Below are positions 8,716 to 15,332 of a DNA stretch of 37,384 nucleotides, in pieces (within the stretch, counting starts at the first letter, position 1; every line of letters starts with the position of its first letter). The stretch is from CAYTET01 sp964436975 (GTDB lineage Bacteria > Bacillota_I > Bacilli_A > Erysipelotrichales > Erysipelotrichaceae): contig CAYTET010000008.1 in the NCBI GenBank assembly GCA_964436975.1, positions 1-37,384 on the forward strand. The letters run 5' to 3'. Below the pieces are notes generated by a model. The model saw only the letters and a program-made list of their open reading frames with translations. It made no database searches and was not told where the DNA came from. The position numbers and the translations under genes are program-made.

Positions 8716-9306
8716 ATGGTAAAAAGAGTCGATAAAGGCAACCAGTCTTCCGCAAGAGAGAAGACGGAAACCTTCAAAGAGAAATGGACACGGCGGGGCA
8801 AAAAGTTTTTGGGCATCTTTGCGTTTACGGAAAACGGCAAGCCTAAAAGCAGCCTTTTGATTTACACCTTCTGTCTGAGCTTTGTCTTTGTGGTGCTGCT
8901 GATAGTGGCCTTCTGGTTTCTTTCGGAAGCCCAGAACGCCTATCTTACGGCGCTGCCGGTTTTCTGGACCAATCTGGCCGTATCTTTGGGCATGAGTGCT
9001 TTCTGCATGCTGACCGGCTATATAATGCACCACTTTATGAAGGACAAGCGGCTGCTGTTTGTGACTTATGTCTGGCTGGCGGTCTATGATGTTGTTACTA
9101 TCATTGCCCAGGCTATCATGCTGGCCAGTGAACCGGGCGGCTTTGGCATCTTCATGACCTTCTTTGTCTGGGTTGCCATCATTCCGGTAATATGCGGACT
9201 GTTTTTCTTCTACTGGCTGTTCAAGCGTGACTACAAGCCGCCGGTAGAACCCGGACCGACTGATCCGGTGGCAGAGACAATGAATAAATATGTCAATCAC
9301 AGGTAA
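8716..9306 (+). CDS. Hypothetical four-helix integral membrane protein
   Basis: 196 residues, function not recognised. The first 45 residues are basic and polar and likely cytoplasmic (many Lys/Arg, KEKWTRRGKKF). Four hydrophobic segments follow at about 47-70 (LIYTFCLSFVFVVLL), 78-103, 113-135 and 143-168 (FFVWVAIIPVICGLFFFYWLF), then a short proline-rich tail (KPPVEPGPTDP). No enzymatic motif is visible. It lies between the importer binding protein and the metallo-beta-lactamase-fold gene, starting four bases before that gene's start region, so it is probably co-transcribed and may assist transport or anchor the following enzyme at the membrane. The start has only a weak upstream site (GGAGATAGCAGAGC). 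Confidence 0.7.
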   Translation: MVKRVDKGNQSSAREKTETFKEKWTRRGKKFLGIFAFTENGKPKSSLLIYTFCLSFVFVVLLIVAFWFLSEAQNAYLTALPVFWTNLAVSLGMSAFCMLTGYIMHHFMKDKRLLFVTYVWLAVYDVVTIIAQAIMLASEPGGFGIFMTFFVWVAIIPVICGLFFFYWLFKRDYKPPVEPGPTDPVAETMNKYVNHR

Positions 9307-9309
9307 GAT

Positions 9310-10275
9310 ATGTTAAAAGTGCATTTTATCAATGTCGCCGAAGGCGATGCAACTTTATTTGAATTCAGTCAGCCTGACGGCATCTACCGTCTGCTGATTG
9401 ATGACGGCCATGCCCAGCTGGAACCGACTTCCGGCTCGGCCCGCAATACCGCCCTGCAGTATCTGCAGAACAGGCAGATCAGCCATCTTGACGCGCTGGT
9501 CATCACCCATCTGCATCTGGATCACTTCGGGGCCACGGCTGCTTTAGCCGAAAACATCCGGATTGATGATGTCTATGCTTCTTATTTCCCCCCCCGGGCC
9601 GATTCCTACATTGAAAATGCGGATCAGCCGGATAAGGAAAGACGCAAGCTGCAGGACTGTCTTGATCTGTGGGCCCGCAACACGGCCGCTTTGCGCCAAG
9701 CCGGCAGCCGGCTGCACACGGTTGACCAGGACACCAATATTGCCACCGCCAACGGTCTGGATATCAGGCTTATCTGCCCGTCGGCGCTAGCCCTGCAGAT
9801 GCAGCGCAAGCTGTTTGATGACATGTATGCCGGCAAGCCGCTTCAAGATAAGAATATCTTCTGGGCATCTAAATCCCGCAATCCGGCTTCGCTGCGTACT
9901 GAAATTGTCTATGCCGGCCGCCGCATTGAAATGGCTGCCGACTGCTACGGGCGGATCTGGGAGAATGAGGAGCTGTTGCCCTGTGACATTCTGAAGATTC
10001 CGCATCATGCCGATGCCAAGTCACTGACCGCTAAGCTGGTGGACAAACTGCATCCGCGCTATGCGGTCGCCACCTGCGGCAAGGATTACATTGAGCGCAA
10101 AGACCGGCCTTCCGCCAAGATGATTGCTTATCTGACGGCGGTGGATACCCGGGTCTATTTTACGGATTCATTCGCTTTTAACGGCCAGCCTGCAAACGTT
10201 TGGCCGGCAGTGATTTTTACGATTGACGACGATGGCACAATAAAAGCCCCCCAGAGTGAAGGGAAGAAAGGATAA
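9310..10275 (+). CDS. ComEC-like metallo-beta-lactamase-fold hydrolase, stand-alone
   Basis: 321 residues without membrane segments, so cytoplasmic. The fold opens with VHFINVAEGDATLFEF, the counterpart of the FLDVGQGDA start in ComEC/Rec2 C-terminal domains, followed by the metal motif THLHLDHFG (His67, His69, Asp71, His72). It then has NPASLRTEIVYAGRRIEMAADCYG (Asp211), matching the N-x-x-SL...GD segment, and LKIPHHAD (His232-233). Members of this branch are phosphodiesterases or nucleases. The gene starts three bases after the membrane protein stop and is followed by a HAD gene two bases downstream, so it is translationally coupled to both. A role in opening a phosphodiester of the imported compound is my inference only. 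Confidence 0.8.
   Translation: MLKVHFINVAEGDATLFEFSQPDGIYRLLIDDGHAQLEPTSGSARNTALQYLQNRQISHLDALVITHLHLDHFGATAALAENIRIDDVYASYFPPRADSYIENADQPDKERRKLQDCLDLWARNTAALRQAGSRLHTVDQDTNIATANGLDIRLICPSALALQMQRKLFDDMYAGKPLQDKNIFWASKSRNPASLRTEIVYAGRRIEMAADCYGRIWENEELLPCDILKIPHHADAKSLTAKLVDKLHPRYAVATCGKDYIERKDRPSAKMIAYLTAVDTRVYFTDSFAFNGQPANVWPAVIFTIDDDGTIKAPQSEGKKG
10191..10204. promoter_or_regulatory. LacI-family operator-like site before the first HAD gene
   Basis: TGCAAACGTTTGGC contains the palindrome CAAACGTTTG (10193-10202), identical to the site at 4288-4297. It lies inside the 3' end of the preceding coding region, about 75 bases before the HAD start codon. It may mark an internal control point of the LacI regulator encoded downstream, or be a chance match within coding sequence. 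Confidence 0.35.
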
Positions 10276-10277
10276 CC

Positions 10278-11030
10278 ATGATTACTACGGTGATGTTTGA
10301 TATGGGCGGAACGCTCGAGGATATCTGTGTTGATGAAGCCTCTAAGCAGGCCGCTAACAGGCAGCTTTATAATATTCTGCTGGACTGCGGCATGGCGGCT
10401 GATACCGACCCGGCGGTTCTGCGCCAGCAGACTGAAAAAGGCTGGATCGACTATGGCTGTTACCGCGACAGCGTTGATGTCGAACTGAAGCCGGAGCATA
10501 TCTGGTGCGATTATGTACTGAAGGGCTTTGACGTCGATATGGCCAAAGTCAAGGCTAACAGCGAAAGAATCGCCAAGATGTGGGAATTAACTTATTATCA
10601 CCGTTCGCTCAGACCGCGCGTGGCGGAAATGCTGGAAGGTCTGCAGTCATTAGGCCTGCAGCTGGGCGTCATCAGCAATACGGCCGCCATGTACCAGGTC
10701 TTCTCTTCGCTGCAGGAGTACGGCATCCGCGATTATTTCAAGGATGTGACCCTGTCATCGGTGACCGGACTGCGCAAGCCCTGCCCCGACATCTTTGAAG
10801 TGTCCCTGCACCAGCTGCAGGCTTCAGCGGATGAGTGCTTCTATGTGGGCGATACCATTTCCCGGGATATTGTCGGTTCCAAGCGGGCCGGCTTTGCCGG
10901 AGCCATCCAGATCTATTCCCATCTGACGGCCATGAAGGATATCGCGGATAAATACGAGTTCAAGCCTGACTATGTCGTCGAAGACATCTATGATGTCTAC
11001 CCGCTGCTGAAAAAAGTCTTAGGCAAATAA
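10278..11030 (+). CDS. HAD-family hydrolase, paralog 1 of 5
   Basis: 250 residues, HAD subfamily I with an alpha-helical cap inserted after motif I. Motif I is MFDMGGTL (nucleophile Asp8), motif II LGVISNTA, motif III LRKPCPDIF, motif IV YVGDTISRD. The residue two places after the nucleophile, normally Asp and the general acid/base in phosphatases, is Gly. Canonical family members dephosphorylate small metabolites through an aspartyl-phosphate. The gene is two bases downstream of the metallo-beta-lactamase-fold gene and converges on the LacI gene, sharing a bidirectional terminator with it. By cap sequence it is closest to paralog 2 (12323). Substrate unknown; adjacency to an importer and iol genes suggests a phosphorylated cyclitol or sugar. 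Confidence 0.87.
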   Translation: MITTVMFDMGGTLEDICVDEASKQAANRQLYNILLDCGMAADTDPAVLRQQTEKGWIDYGCYRDSVDVELKPEHIWCDYVLKGFDVDMAKVKANSERIAKMWELTYYHRSLRPRVAEMLEGLQSLGLQLGVISNTAAMYQVFSSLQEYGIRDYFKDVTLSSVTGLRKPCPDIFEVSLHQLQASADECFYVGDTISRDIVGSKRAGFAGAIQIYSHLTAMKDIADKYEFKPDYVVEDIYDVYPLLKKVLGK

Positions 11031-11050
11031 AAACCCGTGGTTACGGGTTT
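11031..11050. terminator. Bidirectional terminator between HAD 1 and the LacI gene
   Basis: AAACCCGT (11031-11038) pairs with ACGGGTTT (11043-11050) around a 4-base loop GGTT; A-tracts flank one side (AAATAAAAA) and TTTG the other. It separates two convergent genes and overlaps the LacI stop codon. Confidence 0.7.
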
Positions 11051-12081
11051 GAAGGCTGATCCGGCTTAGGATAGCCGGCTAACGGAGCGCAGGTCGACCG
11101 CTTCATCAGCGAGGGCATCAGGATCCGGTGGGTATAGCCGTCCAGATTATTCTGGATCTTGTCGACCAGGATATTGACGCATACGGATGCCAGCATTTTG
11201 ACCGGCTGTTCGATAGTGGACAGGTTGATCCGCGGCAGGGAGCTGTCCCGGATATTGTCAAAGCCTAAAAGGGAAAGATCTTCCGGGATCCGCAGCCCGA
11301 CTTCCTCAGCGGCCTGCATGACGCCAAAGGCGTTGGTATCGGTTGAGGCAAAGACGGCCGTGTAATTGCGGGGCTGGCTGAACATCTGCTTGGCCAGCAG
11401 ATAGCCGTATTTAGTGGATGAAGAAGTGAAAGTGTTGTTGCAGTACTGCGGATTCAGGCCTAAATCCTTGCAGGCCGCCGCATAGCCTTCCGCTCTGAGC
11501 TGATGGGTTATGCTGGCCTTGCGCTGGCCGAAGTACAGAATACGGCGGTGGCCCAGGCTGTACAGATATTCCACACCCATGTAGGCCCCGCGGAAATTAT
11601 CCACGGAAACATAGTTTTCCGGAGCATCGCGCATGTTCTCCCCGACAAAGACAGTGGGGACCTGGGCAATCCGCTCGCACAGATTGTCATAGCTTTCCGG
11701 TCCGACCGGCACCAGGATGATGCCGTCGACCTGCCGGCCGACCATCAGTTCAAAAAGGCTGTTCTCCTGCTGGGGGTCATAAGCCGAATTGCACAGAATG
11801 ATATTGTAACCCATGTTGCGGGCCTGCCGGTCGATATGATAGGCCAGTTCGGACATATAGGGGTTGTTGACCCCGGGCAGAATAAGACCCAGCAGCTTGG
11901 TGCTTTTGATGACCATGGCCCGGGCCACGGTATTGACCGTGTAGTTCATGTCCTTGCAGGCGGCAATAATGCGCTGGTAGGCATCCGGACTGACATTGGC
12001 ACTGCCGGACAAGGCCCGTGAGACCGTTGAATAGGATACGCCGGCCTGTTTGGCCACGTCCTTGATGGTAATTCGTTTCAT
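11041..12081 (-). CDS. LacI/GalR-family transcriptional regulator
   Basis: 346 residues from the ATG preceded by AGGAGC; a longer TTG-started frame (to 12162) lacks a binding site and runs into the promoter. The N-terminus MKRITIKDVAKQAGVSYSTVSRALSGS is a textbook LacI helix-turn-helix with hinge helix (residues 1-60). The rest is the periplasmic-binding-protein-like effector domain (LLGLILPGVNNPY, GIILVP, SLLGFDN). It probably represses the HAD, MBL-fold and importer genes and responds to a small sugar-like ligand. Candidate operators are the palindromes at 4288 and 10193 and the sites at 12158 and 12284. It is transcribed divergently from HAD 2. Confidence 0.93.
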   Translation of the reverse strand: MKRITIKDVAKQAGVSYSTVSRALSGSANVSPDAYQRIIAACKDMNYTVNTVARAMVIKSTKLLGLILPGVNNPYMSELAYHIDRQARNMGYNIILCNSAYDPQQENSLFELMVGRQVDGIILVPVGPESYDNLCERIAQVPTVFVGENMRDAPENYVSVDNFRGAYMGVEYLYSLGHRRILYFGQRKASITHQLRAEGYAAACKDLGLNPQYCNNTFTSSSTKYGYLLAKQMFSQPRNYTAVFASTDTNAFGVMQAAEEVGLRIPEDLSLLGFDNIRDSSLPRINLSTIEQPVKMLASVCVNILVDKIQNNLDGYTHRILMPSLMKRSTCAPLAGYPKPDQPSNP

Positions 12082-12121
12082 GATAGCTCCTGTTATGCAA
12101 CAAAATGCACACGATAAACAG

Positions 12122-12150
12122 ATTTTATGACATTTATTTGCATAATACAA
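12122..12150 (-). promoter_or_regulatory. Promoter of the LacI gene
   Basis: On the minus strand, TTGTAT (complement of 12145-12150) is followed after 17 bases by TAAAAT (complement of 12122-12127), a good sigma-A-type pair 41 bases upstream of the start codon. The LacI-type half-palindromic site at 12158-12171 lies 7 bases beyond the -35. Confidence 0.6.
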
Positions 12151-12157
12151 GAGCCCC

Positions 12158-12171
12158 TGCAAATTGTTTCA
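12158..12171. promoter_or_regulatory. Possible LacI-type operator in the divergent intergenic region
   Basis: TGCAAATTGTTTCA has the TGnAAn..nTTnCA symmetry of LacI-family and cre operators, but TT in place of the central CG. It is placed just upstream of the LacI promoter and could serve autoregulation. Assignment is by shape only. Confidence 0.35.
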
Positions 12172-12239
12172 TTGCTCAAAACGGCCCAAAAAGGCCGTAA
12201 ATACCGTATTTTACGCTATAAAACAAGCTTGAAAAAGAA

Positions 12240-12274
12240 CAGTCATGCCATAAATCAGGCATCTATTATGACTG
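12240..12274 (+). other. Nested inverted repeats in the HAD 2 leader
   Basis: CAGTCAT (12240-12246) pairs with ATGACTG (12268-12274), enclosing a second repeat, ATGCC (12245-12249) with GGCAT (12258-12262); the two share bases 12245-12246. They could form a single composite stem or alternative structures in the RNA leader, or act as a DNA operator. No known RNA family is recognised. Confidence 0.4.
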
Positions 12275-12281
12275 AATTTGA

Positions 12282-12295
12282 TAAAAACGTTTTCG
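12282..12295. promoter_or_regulatory. Possible LacI-type operator before HAD 2
   Basis: The 10-bp palindrome AAAACGTTTT (12284-12293) with central CG lies 30 bases upstream of the HAD 2 start codon. It matches the LacI/cre pattern at most positions but lacks the outer G and A. It would allow repression of the HAD 2-5 operon by the divergently encoded LacI protein. Confidence 0.4.
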
Positions 12296-12322
12296 TTAAA
12301 CCACTTCAGGAGGGGGAAAGTT

Positions 12323-13078
12323 ATGATTAAAGCCGTCTTGTTTGACCTGGGAGGAACCCTGCACACGGCCAGCAGTCCGGCCGGCCGGCCGGAATGGTTT
12401 GCCCGCCGGCTGATTGACCGGCTGGCTGATTATGGCATCATTATTGATGTTTCCACCGCCCAGATGGCCGAAATACTGCATAATAACAGTGAGGAATACA
12501 AGCATGCCAGCGAAATTGATCTCAAGGAACTGCCGGCCGCCCGTATCTGGAGCGAATATTACCTGCGCCAGTTCAACATCAGTGAAAAGACCCTGGCTCC
12601 GATTGCCGAAGAACTGAGTTTTATTTATGATTACGAAAGACCGCTGGTCATGCGCCGGCCCCATCTGAATGAAACGATGAGCGGGTTAGCGGCAATGGGC
12701 ATAAGAATGGGCATGATTTCCAATATCATCTCCCGGTCGGTCGTTTCCCACTTTCTGATGGAATATGACATCGAAAAGTATATGGAGTGCATCGTCATGT
12801 CTTCGGTGACCGGTATCCGCAAGCCTTCGGCTGAAATATTCCGGGTTGCGGAAAAGGACATGGACCTGGCTCCCGAGGAGATGGCCTATGTCGGCGATAC
12901 GATTTCGCGGGATGTGCGCGGCGTGCGCAATGCCGGCTGGAAGATGATGATCCAGATCAACAACCCGGCGATTGCCTTTCGGGATGCCGGTCTGGACAAG
13001 GATGCGTATAAGCCTGACTATATGATCAGCGATCTCAGTGAAGTCGTTGAAATCATCCGTCAGGCCAATCAGCAGTAA
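12323..13078 (+). CDS. HAD-family hydrolase, paralog 2 of 5
   Basis: 251 residues starting at the ATG placed six bases after AGGAGGGGG; an in-frame ATG at 12278 is rejected. Motif I is LFDLGGTL (Asp8), motif II MGMISNII, motif III IRKPSAEIF, motif IV YVGDTISRDV, so all HAD core positions are present except the second Asp of DxDxT, which is Gly. The cap domain (residues ~15-95) shares the pattern of paralog 1, with IWSEYYLRQFN matching IWCDYVLKGFD. It opens the run HAD 2-3-4-5, iPGM-like gene and mgtC, transcribed divergently from the LacI gene. Confidence 0.87.
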   Translation: MIKAVLFDLGGTLHTASSPAGRPEWFARRLIDRLADYGIIIDVSTAQMAEILHNNSEEYKHASEIDLKELPAARIWSEYYLRQFNISEKTLAPIAEELSFIYDYERPLVMRRPHLNETMSGLAAMGIRMGMISNIISRSVVSHFLMEYDIEKYMECIVMSSVTGIRKPSAEIFRVAEKDMDLAPEEMAYVGDTISRDVRGVRNAGWKMMIQINNPAIAFRDAGLDKDAYKPDYMISDLSEVVEIIRQANQQ

Positions 13079-13114
13079 AAAACATGGCAGCCAGATAAAT
13101 AGGGAGGTAAAACC

Positions 13115-13849
13115 ATGAAAAACAATATTGATACCATTTTCTTCGATGTCGGCAATACCCTGCGTTATGTTGTTCCCGATGCCGCCTTTTCGGCCCAGGC
13201 CGATCAGCAGCTGATGGAGCTGGTCAAGACAACCGCCAGCCACGAAGAGTTTTTTGCCGAACTGAATGCCAACTGGAAGAAATACCGCAAATGGGCCAAG
13301 GACAATCTGCTGGATGTCTCCGAGATGGAACTGTGGATGCAGTTTCTGCTGCCGGAATATGATCCGGCCATCATTGCCCCCAATGCCCCCCGGCTGACCC
13401 GGCTGTGGCGCGACCATGACGGCCGCCGGGTGCCGCATGATGATGTGGATTCTACATTGAGAGAACTGACCAACCGCGGCTACAAACTGGGCATCATTGC
13501 CAACACCATTACCGAAACCGAGATTCCGGACTGGATGTGCCATGACCAGGTTGCCGACTGTTTCAAGACGGTCATTCTGTCCTCCAAGGTCAGACTGCGC
13601 AAGCCTGATCCGGCCATCTATCTGCTGGGCGCCCGCTGCATCGATTCCAAACCGGAAGACTGCGCCTATGTGGGCGACAATGCCGTCCGGGATGTGGACG
13701 GGGCGGTTGATTCCGGCTATGGCGCCATGATCCTGTTTGAGTTTGAAGGTGTGGCCGTTGACCGGGACGGGGTATCACCCAATCACCAGCCGGATTACAA
13801 GATCGGCCATATCGGCGATCTGCTCGATCTGTTCGGGCCCAGAGGTTAA
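13115..13849 (+). CDS. HAD-family hydrolase, paralog 3 of 5
   Basis: 244 residues; start set by GGGAGGT eight bases upstream. Motif I FFDVGNTL (Asp11), motif II LGIIANTI, motif III LRKPDPAIY, motif IV YVGDNAVRDV. As in its neighbours the second Asp of motif I is Gly, and motif II has Ala before the Asn-Thr. The cap contains KKYRKWAKDN and LWMQFLLPEYDP, patterns shared with paralogs 4 and 5, so 3-5 form a subgroup. It follows HAD 2 by 36 bases and HAD 4 starts three bases after its stop codon. Confidence 0.87.
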   Translation: MKNNIDTIFFDVGNTLRYVVPDAAFSAQADQQLMELVKTTASHEEFFAELNANWKKYRKWAKDNLLDVSEMELWMQFLLPEYDPAIIAPNAPRLTRLWRDHDGRRVPHDDVDSTLRELTNRGYKLGIIANTITETEIPDWMCHDQVADCFKTVILSSKVRLRKPDPAIYLLGARCIDSKPEDCAYVGDNAVRDVDGAVDSGYGAMILFEFEGVAVDRDGVSPNHQPDYKIGHIGDLLDLFGPRG

Positions 13850-13852
13850 ATA

Positions 13853-14575
13853 ATGAAAGACATCAAGGGTGTTTTCTTTGATTTAGGCGGGACGCTGCGG
13901 ATTGCCCAGGAAGTTCCCGAACATATTCAGAAAGCCAAAAGGGCCATGGCTGATCTGGCCGGCGTTACTGATGAAAATGCCTTTTTGGAGATGATTGATA
14001 AACGCTATGAGCCCTACCGCAAATGGGCCATGACGGAATATAAGGAATGCGGGGATTTTGATCTGTGGCATATCTGGCTGCTGCCGGACATGCCGGAAGA
14101 AGAACTGCGGCCGGTCTGCCACCAGCTGACTTACCAGTACCGCCAGGTCAAAGGCCTGCGCCATCTGGTCACCCATGGTCTTGAAGTCATCAAAACGCTG
14201 CACCAGCGCGGCTACAAGCTGGGCATCATTTCCAATCTGATCGGTGAAAACGAAGTCGCCGACTGGCTCAGGGATGATGATCTGGCCCAATATTTTGATT
14301 CGGTAGTCCTTTCATCCATCTGCCATATCCGCAAGCCGGATCCGGCTATCTATGATATCGGCTGTGCCGAATTAGGTCTGAAGCCGGGCCAGTGCGCTTC
14401 GGTGGCCGACAATCTGAGCCGGGATTTTACCGGGGCTAAGGCGGCCGGCATCGGCGTCAATATTCTGTTCATCAGTCCGGAAAAGCTGGCCGGCAAAACG
14501 ATAACTGAAGAAAACCGCCCGGACATTATCATCAATGATTTCCTTGAATTGCTGGACCTGCCTTTTCTGCAGTAA
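13853..14575 (+). CDS. HAD-family hydrolase, paralog 4 of 5
   Basis: 240 residues. Motif I FFDLGGTL (Asp10), motif II LGIISNLI, motif III IRKPDPAIY, motif IV SVADNLSRDF. It lacks the second Asp of motif I like the others, and additionally the usual Gly of motif IV (VGD) is Ala (VAD); the Asp that binds Mg2+ is kept. The cap carries EPYRKWAMTEY and LWHIWLLPDMPE, close to paralogs 3 and 5. The start codon is three bases past the stop of HAD 3, its binding site (AGAGG) lying inside that gene, so the pair is translationally coupled. Confidence 0.86.
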   Translation: MKDIKGVFFDLGGTLRIAQEVPEHIQKAKRAMADLAGVTDENAFLEMIDKRYEPYRKWAMTEYKECGDFDLWHIWLLPDMPEEELRPVCHQLTYQYRQVKGLRHLVTHGLEVIKTLHQRGYKLGIISNLIGENEVADWLRDDDLAQYFDSVVLSSICHIRKPDPAIYDIGCAELGLKPGQCASVADNLSRDFTGAKAAGIGVNILFISPEKLAGKTITEENRPDIIINDFLELLDLPFLQ

Positions 14576-14589
14576 GGAGAAGAGATAAA

Positions 14590-15318
14590 ATGGCTGATAT
14601 AAACACGCTGTTCTTCGATTTAGGCGATACCTTCCGCGTCATCCGTCATGATGATGAATACTCCCGGGCGGCCCGGGCGCTGATCTGTGAAAAACTGGGG
14701 GTTACCGAAGATCCGGATAAGTTCTATCATGAAGTCATCGAGCCGCGCTATGACAAATACCGGCAGTGGGCTTTGACTTATTACTGTGAAGCCCCGGAAA
14801 AAGTGCTCTGGACCCGCTGGCTGGCGTATGATTATCCTAAGGATGTCGTCGAGGCGGCGGCTTCCGAGCTGACTTTTGCCTACCGGCGCACCAAAGGGGA
14901 GCGCGTGGTTACCGAAGGCGGCATTGAAACGGTTAAGGAGCTGTTTGCCCGCGGCTATAAGCTGGGCATCATCTCCGATCTGGTCGGTGTCCATGAGGTT
15001 GACCAGTGGCTTGACCACGACCAGCTGCGTCCTTATTTCAAGACGGTGCAGCAGTCCTCGCTCTGTCTGATCCGCAAGCCCCATCCGGCGATTTACTATT
15101 ATGCCATGAATGAGATCGGCTCATCCGGGGAGCAGTGCTGCTTTGTCGGCGATAACCTTAACCGCGATATCATCGGGGCCAAGGCGGCCGGCATCGGCAT
15201 GACCATCGGGGTGCGCTATCCGGGCAAAAAAGAGCAGGAAATCACCCCGGAAAATAAGCCTGATCAGTTTATAACGCATTTTTCGCAGCTGCTGGATATT
15301 TTCCCAGCGCGCGGTTAG
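14590..15318 (+). CDS. HAD-family hydrolase, paralog 5 of 5
   Basis: 242 residues. Motif I FFDLGDTF (Asp10, Gly at +2, Asp at +3), motif II LGIISDLV, motif III IRKPHPAIY, motif IV FVGDNLNRDI. The Asp at the +3 position is unique among the five and cannot be assumed to replace the missing acid/base. The cap has DKYRQWALTYY and LWTRWLAYDYP. Most similar by eye to paralog 4. It starts 14 bases after HAD 4 behind AAGGAG and ends 14 bases before the permuted iPGM-like gene, with GGAGG between. Confidence 0.86.
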   Translation: MADINTLFFDLGDTFRVIRHDDEYSRAARALICEKLGVTEDPDKFYHEVIEPRYDKYRQWALTYYCEAPEKVLWTRWLAYDYPKDVVEAAASELTFAYRRTKGERVVTEGGIETVKELFARGYKLGIISDLVGVHEVDQWLDHDQLRPYFKTVQQSSLCLIRKPHPAIYYYAMNEIGSSGEQCCFVGDNLNRDIIGAKAAGIGMTIGVRYPGKKEQEITPENKPDQFITHFSQLLDIFPARG

Positions 15319-15332
15319 GAGGCAGATAGGAT

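Noticed and set aside
12082..12162. Longer TTG-started LacI protein with 27 extra residues
   Set aside because: The extra segment is Cys-rich, unlike the family, overlaps the likely promoter and has no binding site, while MKRITIKDVAKQAG is the usual start behind AGGAGC.
12686..13543. Long minus-strand open frame of 285 codons opposite HAD 2 and HAD 3
   Set aside because: It spans two well-supported plus-strand HAD genes and their intergenic site, has no ribosome binding site and encodes no recognisable protein motif.
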